Positions 10,796-24,547 of a stretch of DNA of 64,000 nt are shown in pieces. Below the pieces are notes generated by a model. It was not told where the DNA came from, searched no databases, and saw only the letters and a list, made by a program, of their open reading frames with translations. Made by a program: the position numbers and the translations under genes. The stretch comes from Antennarius striatus (Eukaryota; Chordata; Actinopteri; Lophiiformes; Antennariidae): contig NC_090785.1 of the NCBI RefSeq assembly GCF_040054535.1, positions 14,988,501-15,052,500 on the forward strand. The letters are read 5' to 3'. How positions within the stretch are numbered: position 1 is the first letter of the stretch; every line of letters begins with the position of its first letter.

Positions 10796-13700
10796 GCTGC
10801 GGTTCTGCATGGGCGTCGGATGGGCTGGCTGCTGGTGCTGAGTCACAATGGTGCTGGTCTTGTCAGGGCGAAAACGGTCTGCAAAATTAGGGTCGGTGAC
10901 CCAGGGCGGTCGACAGGAAGGACCTGATCTGCCTGTTGCGGCAGCTGTAGTCTTGGAGCCTGAGGCAATTTTTTAATTTTTTTTTAAAAAACAACAAGAT
11001 AGTTTTTTGTTATTAGAGTGGCCGCTCCACGCTGTGACTTTGAATATGTACGCAATGGGAGATGGACACTTTTATGTAATATTCACGATCACGCCAGATG
11101 TACATTGCAACAGTTTTGCTTGTCATGTTGTTGCTGCTGATACTCATGTATTGAAATTGAATCAGATTCCATTAGCCAAACTCTACTTGATGTGGTTCAA
11201 GTTCTTTTTACGCATCAGCGGGAGCAGACACTCACCATCTGGTTCATCTGCTGCCCGGGACTTTGCAGGTGAGGAGGCTGGCTCAACGCTGTGGGGAGAA
11301 AATGGCTAATTAGGAAAGCCACACACACACACACATACGTTTGTGCACACACCTTTCAGTAACCATGGTCACTACTGAGAACATACGTTAGGATTTCACT
11401 GGAAATAACGGTCTCCATTTCCTAGTGTCACAGATTAACCTCTGTGTGAAGAACCACAAGCATCATCATTATTAATAATGTTCAACAGGCAACAAGAGTT
11501 TCTCACCTGCTGTGGCGAGAAGGAGATTCAGGAGAATGTCAAAGAAAACACACAAAATAGAACAGAATTTCAATTGATTTGTGGGACATTTTACTTGATT
11601 ACACAAGTCTTGGTGAGAGAAAATCAATTATTTGGTTCAAATGATCAACACTATGCAACCAATACCGCAGTGTGTGTTCTGCATGACATTCTAGCTACGC
11701 ATCAATATGCTTCTACAATAACACGCCCGCACATCTCCAAAAGATAGACGTGCAAAGTTAGAGGACGAGAAACCCGAGATGTGCTACGCTCTCAGATTTG
11801 GATGCAGAGGAGTTTTGCTTCAAGCCTGCATGTGCAGAAGTTGTGGAATAAAGAGTTGTTTCTATATTTCAAAGTGCCATTACCCAAAGCAAGCATCACA
11901 ATACTCTGAAAATCTTCAAACCGTAACCAACATGGAAAAACAACTTCTGAGCCAAGACATTGAAACTCTGGAGACGTCTAATCTTGAGGGGGAAAAAAAT
12001 AATATAATACCGCCTTTGGCATCTATCATGTTTACATCTTCAACTGTGGCATCTACAATATACTAATGAAAGATGATGAAATAAGTTTGCCTTTGCAAAG
12101 ATGAAAATGAAGAAGGAGTTATCCTGTAACAGTCTTGTTGCGTAGCATCGCCCGTATCCAGTTAAGTCTGCCTATCAATTATCATCAGCATGTAGTCAAA
12201 AAAAATAAACACAAGTCAGAGCGTCAGGAGAAGTTTCTGACTGGAGGCTATCAAACAAAAACATGAAGAATATAAAAAAAAGTTGACTACAGTCTATATA
12301 GCAAGAAGATGGCTTACGGGTGTAGTCATGAGGAGGAAGTTGAATCTTTCTAAATTAAAGACAGTTATTCCCTCATGCTGGGCTAAAGGGGAGAGAGGAG
12401 GCTACATGAGGCAGTTCTTTGGTATTTGTGTCAAACACAGGCAGACCAAACCAGTTTCAGCCCTTTAGACACCTAGATCCTGGGTCAGCCACCCTCCATC
12501 CCACACACACTGGCCGGCCTGCCTTCAGGGACCCCTAACAACCCTCAAAGAACATCCTGGTAAACAAGAGCAGCCCCGGACGCACGCCCTACATGACTCC
12601 GGACCAGCAGCACCAGGTCCTCACACACCTTTGAGGGTTGTTTGAGTGCACCTCGCTCTGGTGAAGGTTGCAGGTGTAAATTAGAGTGCAGCCTCTACAG
12701 CATCGTATTCCCACCTGGAGCAACCTGGATGATGTTAACTTGACATTTTCACTGCTTTCAACACCTTCCTCCCCCCAGCCTGCTTAGTGAGAGGCTCAGT
12801 CTGAGACTGCACATTTCCTGCATCACAGACGGGACAGGATGGAGCTTTAATTACTGTTGCAATGAGTGTTGGACATGCAGCAGATCAACACCCCATGGAA
12901 CATTTCTTGACATTTTGGGTACATTTTCACACCTCAGATTTCAGATTTACCATCTTTCTACTTTTGTTTTTGCCTTCCTTCTCCTGTGGGATGCCTCAAT
13001 TTGAGGAAAAGGGGAAGTTTGTTGCAGAGAGGAGCAGGTTTTGATTTCACATGGAGAAGGAAGCCTCTGACATGTGTCACCCTCCTCACTGAGGAAGCCA
13101 AAGGCTTTGGAGCTCTGCATCGGGCTGAATCTGACAAATGATGAAGTGTCACACTGTGACACATCTCTGAGAGCACAGGGACAGGAATCACTGTTCTTAC
13201 GTGTGCAACACGCACTTCTTGTCATCCTCATTATTTGGTACAAGGTAAATTATACTAACAAACAATAACTTTACAAATGAATGAATCAATGCTGTTATAT
13301 GTATGTATGTTATACCGAACATTTTATCATTCTTTGATTCCCACGCCTCTGCTGCTGATATTTTTCCTGTCAAATACAACCACACCTCTTTGGCTTAGTG
13401 TTTAGTCATTTTCTTTACTTGTTCACTATGACTGGTGGTTCAAGCATTGCAAATAGAAAACGTAGATATAAGGAGGTTTCTCTTCTACTTCTCTAAATCA
13501 AGGTAATGCCTACTGCTTTATCATCAACACATTTGCATTTTGTTTTGAAGGATCTCCCTTTCTCTCTGATGAAGGTCACTGTGCTGCAGTGCACTCAGAT
13601 GAATAGCAGTTATGCTAATGGTGGTTATTTAATTAGGGTTTAAATGTTCATGGATATATTAATATCAGGCGAGTGAAACAGACTAAAGACTGTACGTTCT

Positions 13701-16700
13701 CACTGTGCTCCCTTGCATTTTATGATTGTATACCTCATGTGTGCCTATTTGCTGCTTTTATGCCTGAATGCACAACAATTTCCTCTCAGAGGCAACAAAA
13801 GTAACCTTGAACCCTGATCTTTGAAAAGGGTCCGTTATTAATTCAGAACAGCAAGGATACAGAAGAAAACCTCTCCTTCCCTGTAATCAGTTTTCTTCAG
13901 GTAAGCAGAGAAGTTCTTGTGACTCAGCTAAAGAAGGCGAAGTCAGATAAATAATAACTATACGAGAGATGCAGCCTTTTAAGCTTGAATGGTGAAATAA
14001 GTCAAAGAAAGGAAACACAGAAGGACAGGGAAGCGGGAGATTGCTTTTTCAGACGTTTTATATTTTTGATGACAGCAGAAAAAAACAAAAGTACAGATTA
14101 ATCTTCCTTTTCTTTTGCAATGGTTAGAGAAGAATATGAGATGGGGAGATCAGAAATGAAAACTCTAAAGGGATGAAGAACTCAATAAATGGAAACAGGC
14201 AGAGAGAGAGAGAGAGAGAGAGAAGGTTTGACCTCATAGGAGGATAAGGAACACAGAGGCCCTTCCCACCAAATAGCAAAGTGTGATATGGAAAGTAGGG
14301 CTACAGACGTGGTGGTCCACAGCGTCGTCAACAATCATCAAGCCAGAAAGAGGGAGTTCTTGTACTTCGGCTCAGTATGCAAGGTTCCACTTTGGTATTT
14401 GTCATCTAAGCTACATTTCCTCTATTTTTTTTTTCAGTTTGTTTTTCTTTTTTCCCAAAAACTTCTTCATCACCCCCATCTGTAAACTGAAAGGTGACTT
14501 TGCTAACTGCCATTGTTCGGCCGGTTATCTTCATCGTCTTTGTCACAGTCGTTGCAGTGTGGCTATCACTAGCAGGTTCTGCGTCCCGTGGCATCCAGGA
14601 TGTCGCTCAGGATTTGATATTGAGGGCACGAGCAGACCTGTCATGGTGCCAGTCCCTCAGACGGGCATAGCGGGGACTCTGAATCTCAGTGAGGAACTTT
14701 TCCCTGATGGCAAGAGATGTGAAACAGAGATAGAAAGGAAGGGGATAGATTGTAGGGAAGACAATGAATTAGCAGCAAAGACTGAGAGGTTTGGAGGGTG
14801 AATAACAACTAAAAAAGAAGAGTTTGATATTTGAAATATTATGAACTTATGTCTCACAACACACATGCTAGAGTTAGAAATGGATCGCTGGATCAAGGAA
14901 CAAATAAAATACCTAATCTAAAACATTTTTTAAATGGTGAGTCAAACTGATGTTTTTAACACACGAACGGACAAACAGACGATCAACAAGGCAGCACAAA
15001 CATTATCTACACTCAAGTCTTTACCTGGACTTCTTCATGTTTTCATCATCTGGGTCCTGCACTGAGAGATCCAGGAGAGACACACATCAGCATGTCGTAC
15101 CGATAGAACACACACGACTGATCACAAACCAACTACATTACTAAACACAACATTATTTTAAACGCCGCTGTTCCTACACAACCTCTCTGATAATAAACAA
15201 TGCAGAGATGAGCAGTCAGATCGACCAGTTTGTCAGATCGGTTGTGCTTTGAGACCAAACAGATGTCAGTGAAGACAGCAGGCAGTTAAAGCCCCCCTTC
15301 ACAGCTGAAATATGGACCCCCACCGTTATCCAGCATTTCAGAATGCCTCACAGATCCCATCAGATCAGCTGCTCGGTAACACCCATCCACCATTTCTAAG
15401 TCCAGAGAAACCCACCCCTAAACCCGCCACTCCTCTGAGCATGTCAGGTCTGGTCCCCGACTTACTGAAGTCGGTGCCTGTGAGCTGGGCCAGGATGCGG
15501 AAGGAGCGGGACTGGGTGGTGCCGGTCCGAGGCTGCCAGTCCTCAGTATCCTGGATCAGCCTCTTCTTGCTGCGGTCATTGGGGATAAAACAGGGCAGGT
15601 TCTCCACCCTGAGGCTGTGCCTGCACACACACCCGGCAGCAGCACAGGGCAGGTGCAGGTTAACACAACCCCATTTAGGGAATACCCATTTACACCAACC
15701 CAACTACAGTAAATCAAGTAACCTTGAGACTAGAGGACATCCAGAACAAATCATGCAACATCTAATGGTGAGCATCACATTCACGCAATAAGGAGCTAAT
15801 GGATACCCATTACCAAGATTTCTCCTGGGTGCACTATAGATGCTCATAAATGAGCATTACCACATTAGAGATCATATTTTTAACTGTCACTAAAGTCAAT
15901 GGGAAAATTCTGTTGGACTACATTATGTGTAAATATTTTACTTCATATTGAATTTGATTTGATAAACAACCCAAGCAGCAGAAGAAAAAAAAGACTTTTC
16001 ACTCAGCACACCACTTCAACACCATTGAAGGTTAAATGCGGCGCGTATTTATCAAGAATCAAGTGGGTAATGAAAGATGGAATGAGTGCTAATGAATTAG
16101 CATCTCTGAGAATTTCTCCACAAGCATCAGCTCGTCTCTCTTGTCACATTCACCCACTAAGTTGGCAAACCAGCATGCATGCAGCTGCCGCTTACTTTGA
16201 CTGTTCGTACATATCATAGTAAGTCGCTTCACCCCTGCACAACAGATCAGAGATGAAAGGAAGACAGCTTGTATGGCATTTACAGAAGGAACTCAGATAA
16301 CAGAAAAGGGTTTGCCAAGCAAAAAGCTTTTAAATGTTATGTCACTAGTTTCTTTTGGAGGAAATTGTTTCATTTACACAAGTTACAACAGATGCTTGCA
16401 TTAACCATTGCAGAGCAGTTTTTACCCAACCCACAAGGAGTTACAAAGGGTTACAAAATCAATCAATGCACTAAAGTATATATTGATCAATTCTTATTTT
16501 GAACAGTCTCTATGTAAAATATTGAGAAACGTTAAATTGTTATTAACTGCCATGTGAAGAACACTTGGTCATGAGTAGTAAACACATGAAACCCAAAGGA
16601 GGTTCAAGCACACGCTGCAAGTATTTAAAGAGTACACAAGACAAAGGTTGAAACCTCTGTAATTATCTAGAAATGGAATGAAAGGCAAACAAGCCAACAT

Positions 16701-19700
16701 TATTTGCACTGGACTGTGAATGAATTAAATAAATATACTAACTTGTCAAGAGTTTCCATCTGCAGCAGGAAAAAAAGAGAAAAAGAAACAGAAGAGGTCA
16801 GAGTTCAGCTGAGAATTTTAAAGAGGGGAAACCACAACATGTCAATATATGACACCAGTTGCACACAACAGAATTCCAAAAGGACTGTCAGACAAAGAAA
16901 ACATCCAAGCAGCGGCACTCGACATGCTGTTAGTGTCTCTGTGAGAGAAAGAACCCATTGTTTAGTTCTTAGTCTTTTGTTGCCTTGACCCAAAATGATC
17001 TAGTTGATGTGGAACAAGTCCTTTGACCAACATTGCTCTCATGAATGAGAATGAACGCTTTCGCAACCATGTATCTGGCTGTGGCATTGACCTACAATAT
17101 TTCTTACTTTTCCATTCAAGTCTCGCTTATTTTATGCAGATATGCAGTAGGATGAATCATGATGTCAGTGTTAGCGCTGCGCAAACGTCATCACCTGAAA
17201 CCTGTTTCAACACGGCGAGCCTCAACACATTAGACAGACGCCGTCTGCATTGAACCGTTTGCTCTCAGGAGAAAAACAACAATGTCTTCATCAATAGGCA
17301 GCTGGCAGATACAATTAGGCTCAAGTCTTCACAGAGTTGTAACATGTTTTTCGTCCATCTGCACAGAAACTTCTCAACCATGTGAACCCTCTCTCAAGAA
17401 GGAGAGCAAAGCCGCCTCAATGATGCAGCGGAAGAGCAGGAAAAGCTGTGTGAGAACACGATACAATTTAGGAGCAAGGCTAAGAACAGAAAGTCACCAC
17501 TGGAAGCGGTAAAGCCGCTACTATGATCCAAATTATAGGATTCCAAATGGTCTACTGTTAAAAACCCATTCAAGCCACACTGCTACTTTCAAGATCCATT
17601 CCTAGAATCCTCACAAAGTGGTCAAGAAAACATGAACTTTATCTTGATACACATCAAAGATGACAGCAGCTTTAAAAGCAAGGTTCCCTTTCCCCACACA
17701 ACAGATCCAAATGATAATTGAAGGTCAATATAGAAGAGGGCCTTCACTCTTAGATCTGGTATGACATCACTTTAACTTTCAGCAAAGAAAAGATGTTTTT
17801 CATAAATTTTATGCCAACTGTGGTTAGATTAAAAAAAATTGCACCATGATGAAGACTTTCTATCATCACTGCAGCAATGGACCTATAATTTCTGCATTAC
17901 GGTCAAAGCAGAGAGAAAGACGGACTCTTTTGAAAAATAAATTTGAGAATGTATACAAGTTTCTGGTGACGTCACCACAAAATGAAATAAACACAAGGGA
18001 GAAGTAAAATGAAATGTCTCGTTGGAGTTTAGACACCTGACCTATGTAAGAGAGAGAAATGACTCCAATAAAAACAAAACAGAACTATGACGGATTGTTT
18101 CAAAACAAAGTGTGAATGTCATTATGTATTTTCCATTTACCATTAATCTATCTTTTTATTGTTTGTCCATTTCTCTTGCACACACTCTCTTTTAGTGAGC
18201 ATGATGGGAGCAAAGAGAGTAAGATGAGAAGAAAAAAAATCAGTCAGATCTTCAGTACAACATCTACACACCCTGCTGGGCTAACAAAGTGTTTGCTGTC
18301 TGATCTATGATAATAGTTGGCAATATTAATTGGGTCTGTTTTGACAAAAGGCTGACAAACTCCTCCTGTTCCCTCTAAATTACTCCGCTGCCTCCGTCTA
18401 TCATGGCCAATTACAATAGAGACTTACTACCATCGGTGCATTAAAAAAAACACAACTTTGTACTAAAGTTGACAAATGTCTGCAATCATTTCTGTTAAAC
18501 TGTTGACAAAAAAGGCAGTAATGAAGTTGTTCTCAGCAGCAGGTCGGTGTTTATTCATTAAGGTCATCTTTTATGGGAAAAACCTGCTATTCTCATTTGC
18601 TTAGCTTGGTAAAATACAGTATGGTCAACCTAAAGCAGTTTTCTCTTTAACCAGAAAGAAGAATATCTTTAAAGCAAAGTTAACAAAGGTCAAAGGTAAG
18701 AATATTTATTTCTCCACCTACCCATTCTGTGGCTGCTGCATGCCGGCTCTGCCCTGTGAGCGCAGGGTGTTAATTTTAGGCGAGTAGGCCACAGGTCTAA
18801 TAGGAGGTCCTGAGCTTTCACTCCCACCCCCTGCTGAAAATGGCCTGGCCATCTTGTTAATTGTTGTGCTGGGAGCAAAGGAGTACTTTGGCTGAACAGA
18901 AGCTGGACCAAGTGAGTCCTACAAAGGCGTGGGAGAGGAAGACAATGCAGCACAGTGCACAACATGCAGTGAGACATTTCTGACACACAGTAAAAAAGTT
19001 AAGTTCCTTTAGGAATTGCATAATCCCAAGCTTTATGTTAAGAGAGCTTCCAGTTTGGCCAAATATTTCCTGGTAGAAAATGATTATTCCAGCCTGTAAC
19101 AGCTGCTCTGTCAAAGCCTGCTGGATTTTCTCCGCACGCAAAGAAGCGCTTAAGAAGTGTGAACCATTCTATTTGTGTTGGCAGTCTGTCACAGAGCAGC
19201 TAAAGTAATCTGCCATTTCTGGTAAGATTCTCAAAGTGACAATGTTGTCATGTTTGACTGACATGTCTCACTAGTGAGATTTCACATTGAGCATTATGCA
19301 TGAACTGCAAAAGAGCACCCACTGAAATGGAACACCGACTTAATGTCCCCGCTGCTTTTCTTAAAACAGTGCAGCACAAAGGAGTTCATGATCATCGGGC
19401 TGTTCAAGTCAGTTGTGCTCTTGAGGCTACTAACAATGAATCTGGGTTGATCTAGTGGTGAAGTGCAGATATAGTGACTCTGGGATTGTACAGGGCCTCA
19501 CAAAACATACCAAAAGGGAAAATTCCAAACACAATATTCACTCAATCAAGCAAGCTACTCATCTGGCGACTCGTTCCGCTAAAGGACTGTGAGGACAGGT
19601 GACTCAGGTCACACACAAATCATAACACTGTTGATGCCAATTGTGAGCAACGTTTAAAAGGTGTAATAATCAGTATTACTACAGTCCAGTAGCAGACCAT

Positions 19701-22700
19701 GCCAAAGTGTTCACACAAAGGAGAGTTAAATGTGTGGGACAAATGTAGTCGTACCTTCTGGTCTTCACCCGCTTTGAAAGCTCTGTGAAAAGGAGAAACA
19801 GGGACAGTCGTAAGCACACACAATAATCTGACTCACCAATTTTATATGCATTATAGGGGATTAACATATTCGAATAAGTCTACAACATCTCAGTGGAAAG
19901 GCATAGTTGTCCTTTATATAGACAGAGCAATTTACTTAAGTACTTAAGTGTGATTTAAATTTTTATTCAAATTAACAAAAAGAAATACTGCAAAGCAACA
20001 TAATTCACACACACAATTATGCTGGTTAATTATGCATTCAGGTAAATTGTCCTTAAAATGACAGTAATCTGATTACATCTGTACAAGTAAATTGCTGGAA
20101 TCACATATGATACATGTATGGTTTACCCTATACAGATACAAGCACTCAATAAGTAATTTACTGACATCTTATTATTAGATCAATGTCATCGGATGCATCA
20201 GAAAGCTAAAAGTGCTGAAGCAAGAGGGAGCCCTGCAAATTGCACTGTTGGATTCATTTGTGCTCCACATGTGGCTCTGGTGTCTAGATTGAACTAGACT
20301 TGTTTGCTTGAGAAAGCATTACAGTGAAATCCATGGAGTAAAAGCACACAATCCTCTTAGGCTCATATCTCAACAGTAAAGAATATCAGCACAGATGCTA
20401 CCAGCGATAGAGGTGATGGGAGAAGAAGGACTGCGTCAGGAAATGGTCGATATTTTCTCGGTGGTGTCATTAGAAAACACCAAACCCTCCCTGCATCCCA
20501 CTGCCTGCAGATTCATCCAGTAGGATGAGAATACCACAAGTGCCACAGCGCTATACACTTCTTAAGTCTAATCCCTGGATTCGCATTACTGCAGCGCCTT
20601 CCCTGACTGGCAAGAGGCACCAGACAGTTCATTAAAATGTCTTTACGCATTAAAACATGGAGACACCCAGCTTTACATTGCTGCTGGCTCACAAAAAGTG
20701 TAAATATAAACCACTACCGGCACCTGATGAATGTTTGCACGCAACACAAAGCTACAAGGAAGAATAACTCTGCCTTGCAGAAGCCCATTGTCGCACACAA
20801 ACAAAGCGATGGAAGCTTCCTCTAACAATGACAAATGAGTAACCGCTGGTTGGTATCTGCTCAACCACTGATAGAGAGACACTAAAGAGTGATGACAGCA
20901 GGGTTCAACAGACATGGAGACAAGCAAAGAGAGGGGAAACAGACATGTCTGTGCATGTCACGTTTCTTGGAAAGACAAGCAAACTTGATGCTCTACGTTT
21001 CGGTTAATGTTAACTTACAATTTGACTGAGATATTCATTTAAGGAATGTGTGTGACAGCTGCTGTGCACTGTATTTGTTTTGGCAGCCTCTCATGAAAAA
21101 TGAGGCTGATTAAGTCACCTTTTCTTGGAATAAATGAGCTTGTTTGGAGCAAGTCTGAGCTGTGCTGAAACTGAATATCCATGCTCTGAGATCATTTCCT
21201 GCCTGCCGCATTTCATGGGTCACTTATTATAGCTGATGCATGCGTAGTTTTTTTCAAGCTGATGTTAGATAAAATCAGAAATTTCTGCAATGAAGAAAAA
21301 TGTCCTTGATTCTGCATTTAGCTTTGCACACAGCTCACAGCCCTCTAGGCAAATCTGTGACAGCATGCTTTGAAATGTGGACCATGTGTGTTCCTGTAGG
21401 TGCAACACAACCTCCTGCCCACTCTCCAGATTCACTATATTCCGCTCCCTCCACAATAATCTGGATAAATCTAAACTATAACCTTAAAATGACAGAGGAT
21501 GATCACTTGTGTCGAACAAAATGAGGCTCTAAACTAAGCAATGGACCATATCTCATGATCGCGCAGCTGCCCTCCTTTATAGATGTAAAAGAAAATTTGG
21601 ATGACAGCCAAGGCATGAATAAATAAAATTGACAATCGTGTTCCTCTGGGAAGTGTTTCAGAAAAGAAATGTTTGCTTTTCTTCCAACATCAGACATATC
21701 TGATTGCAAAAAACCTGGCAAAAGCCATAAAAAAGGATGTAATGATTTGCAAAAGGACCTATATTGGCTTAAAGCATTGTCGAACCTACGAGGTAATTTC
21801 CTTTTTTCAATCACGTGCTTCACAAAGTGTTGAATCTCACTCCATCCTGGCTTGACGAGGAGTGAACTTGATGCTCTTTTCATAACTGATCTTGATATAA
21901 TCACATGTTACCAATAAATCTGATTACCAGTGGAAAAGCATTGTTTTTCCTGTCTTCCATTGTTGAAACAGGCAATTATTTTTTAAAATCAGTGACATTT
22001 ATGGAGGTAAATATATGATATTTGTTCTATTTTTTTATGTTGCTTTGTGATGAATATGTGTGGAAATTAAATGCACAGGAACGATTTTTCTGCCTTTCAT
22101 TTTCTGTTTATGTCCTTACAAGAAAAATATGGTCGGCCAACTTGATGGTATACAATATATACCTCAAAAGGAAATAATCACAGCACCCTACAGTATGAGA
22201 AATGAATGTTCATTTTCCATCCATCTTTTTTATTCTTACTCCAAAACATGCACCCATTTGAGGGATTTAGGAGGTTAAAATCTAGTGTGACCACTATCTG
22301 CAGAAAAAACTACATGCCAGCAAGATCTTGATCTTTTCAGATATCTTTTGGTACTTTCAAATCTGCTTTTGATCCCGGCGGTTTAACATCCTCACCCTCC
22401 ATCCACCCACGATCATTCCTGCTTGTCTTCTTCTCTCTACTTAGTGTTTTTTTTTCTCATCGGTTATATCAATTTAGGCTGTACTATAGTACTTTTTTTT
22501 TCTACTGATTAATGTGCCCATGTCCAAAAAAAATGGGAAAATATTCTTACAATTTCCAGCATTTCCAAATAAAGTTGTCTTTTTTGTCTGACTAGGAGTC
22601 CAAAGCAGAAAATATCCAGTCACTTATCATTTTTGACAAAGAAAAGCACCAAATCCTCACATATGAGAAGCAGCTAATGTTTGGCAGAGAAACATGAACT

Positions 22701-24492
22701 GGTAAGACCCCCTAGATTTAGAGATGTGTGCAGAGATAGCTGTAAACTACATGAATGTGAAAGGAGCCGGGCATATGGAGAACAATATGAAGCAAATCTC
22801 CACCTTGATCTCCAAAGCTGAATGTAACAATTTATGTTCTGGCTTGTCTTCTGGAAAAGTCTTAAATAACCTGCAGCTGTTTTGATTCTCAATACAATTA
22901 ATGAACAAAGAAGATGTTTCATAACGGTCGAGTCTCTGGACAGGCTACAAGTAATAAAGGCGATGTGAAAATAGAGGTGTTACAGCTGTAAACACAACCT
23001 CTTTACCTTTGAGCATCACAAAATCAAAATGAGACACGATGACTTGACATAAACCTTCCTGTTTTACGGCAAAATAGTACAATAAAAAATGTCTCCAAAG
23101 ACATTAATGTGTGTTATAATTTGAAATGTTGGCACCCTGATGCAATATCTAGTGCCAGTGAATGACATATCAGAGGAACCTTATTTCTTATAATTACATT
23201 CCTGATGAAACACTTTAGCTTGTACTCCAAATAATTTAGCAGTCAAGAATTTGTGGCGTAAGTTATGTGAGTAAATATACACCCTGTGTGAAGGTTATCC
23301 AACGATAATTAAAGTGAGTCGAGCAAATTAAAGACATTGATTTTTCCCAACTCATTCTTCAAAACAAAGTGCTTTCATTTGATGGAAAATTGCTGAACCT
23401 TCATATAATGTTGTGGACTACCTAGGGCTGGTCTCTCATCCAGAGGATGACAGAACCAGATTATCATGGTAATATTAAACTATCAGGAATAGAGACACTG
23501 GGTATCTTCAAGAAAATTTGAAAAAAGCAACAAAACACAATCACTGAAATATTTTAATATTGGACAGCATTTATTCTGCTTGTAAGAGCAGGGAACAGGT
23601 GGAGGAGAAGCTAGAGAGGTGGAGTTTTGTCCTGGAAAGGAGAGGAATGAAGGTTAGCCGCAGTAAGACAGACTACATGTGTGTGAATGAGAGGGACCCA
23701 AGTGGAAGAGTGAGGTTACCAGGAGAAGAGATCAAGAAGGTGGAGAATTTTAAGTACTTAGGGTCAACAGTCCAGAGCGATGGAGAGTGTGGAAAAGAGG
23801 TGAAGAAGCGTGTACAGGCAGGATGGAACGGGTGGAGGAAAGTGTCAGGTGTGATGTGTGATAGAAGAGTTTCAGCTAAAAAAGGAAAGGTGTACAAAAC
23901 TGTGGTGAGACCAGCGATGTTGTTTGGTCTAGAGACAGTGTCACTGAGGAAAAGACAGGAGGCAGAGCTGGAGGTAGCAGAGATGAAGATGCTGAGGTTC
24001 TCTCTGGGAGTGACCAGGAAGGATAGAATCAGGAATGAGTACATCAGAGGGACAGCACATGTTAGAGGTTTTGGAGATAAAGTCAGAGAGGCCAGACTGA
24101 GATGGTTTGGACATGTCCAGAGGAGAGATAGTGAATATATTGGTAGAAGGATGCTGAGTTTTGAACTGCCAGGCAGGAGGCCTAGAGGAAGACCAAAGAG
24201 GAGGTTTATGGATGTAGTGAAAGAGGACATGAAGGTAGTTGGTGTGAGAGAAGAGCAATTGGGAAAGACAGGGTTATACGGAGGCAACTGATTCACTGTG
24301 GCGACCCCTGAAGGGAAAAGCCGAAAGGAAAAGAAGTTTTATTCTGCTTGTGCAAACCAAGCATAAGTTAAGGCAGCCAGTTAGTTTATAAAGAAGAATT
24401 ATTACACATTATTAATCCCCAGTGGGGCAATTGTTTTTACACTCTAGAATATACGTATATTACACACATAAGCCAGAGAGCGTGCGCACGCA

Positions 24493-24547
<55 letters not shown>

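Larger units (their letters stand above)
11289..15024 (-). other. pdlim7: pdlim7 intron holding the alternative exon
   Basis: Between coding exons 15061-15025 and 11288-11236. Besides the alternative terminal exon at 14703-14607 and the inverted repeat at 12537-12642, there is a GA run at 14201-14222 and an AC run at 11319-11336. The 172-codon plus-strand frame at 14283-14801 overlaps the alternative exon on the opposite strand and is a shadow. Confidence 0.7.

Noticed and set aside
14283-14801. 172-codon plus-strand open frame
   Set aside because: Overlaps the real minus-strand alternative pdlim7 exon and has no family similarity; a shadow frame.
21503-21904. 133-codon minus-strand open frame
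   Set aside because: AT-rich intronic sequence with no recognised motif or codon pattern.
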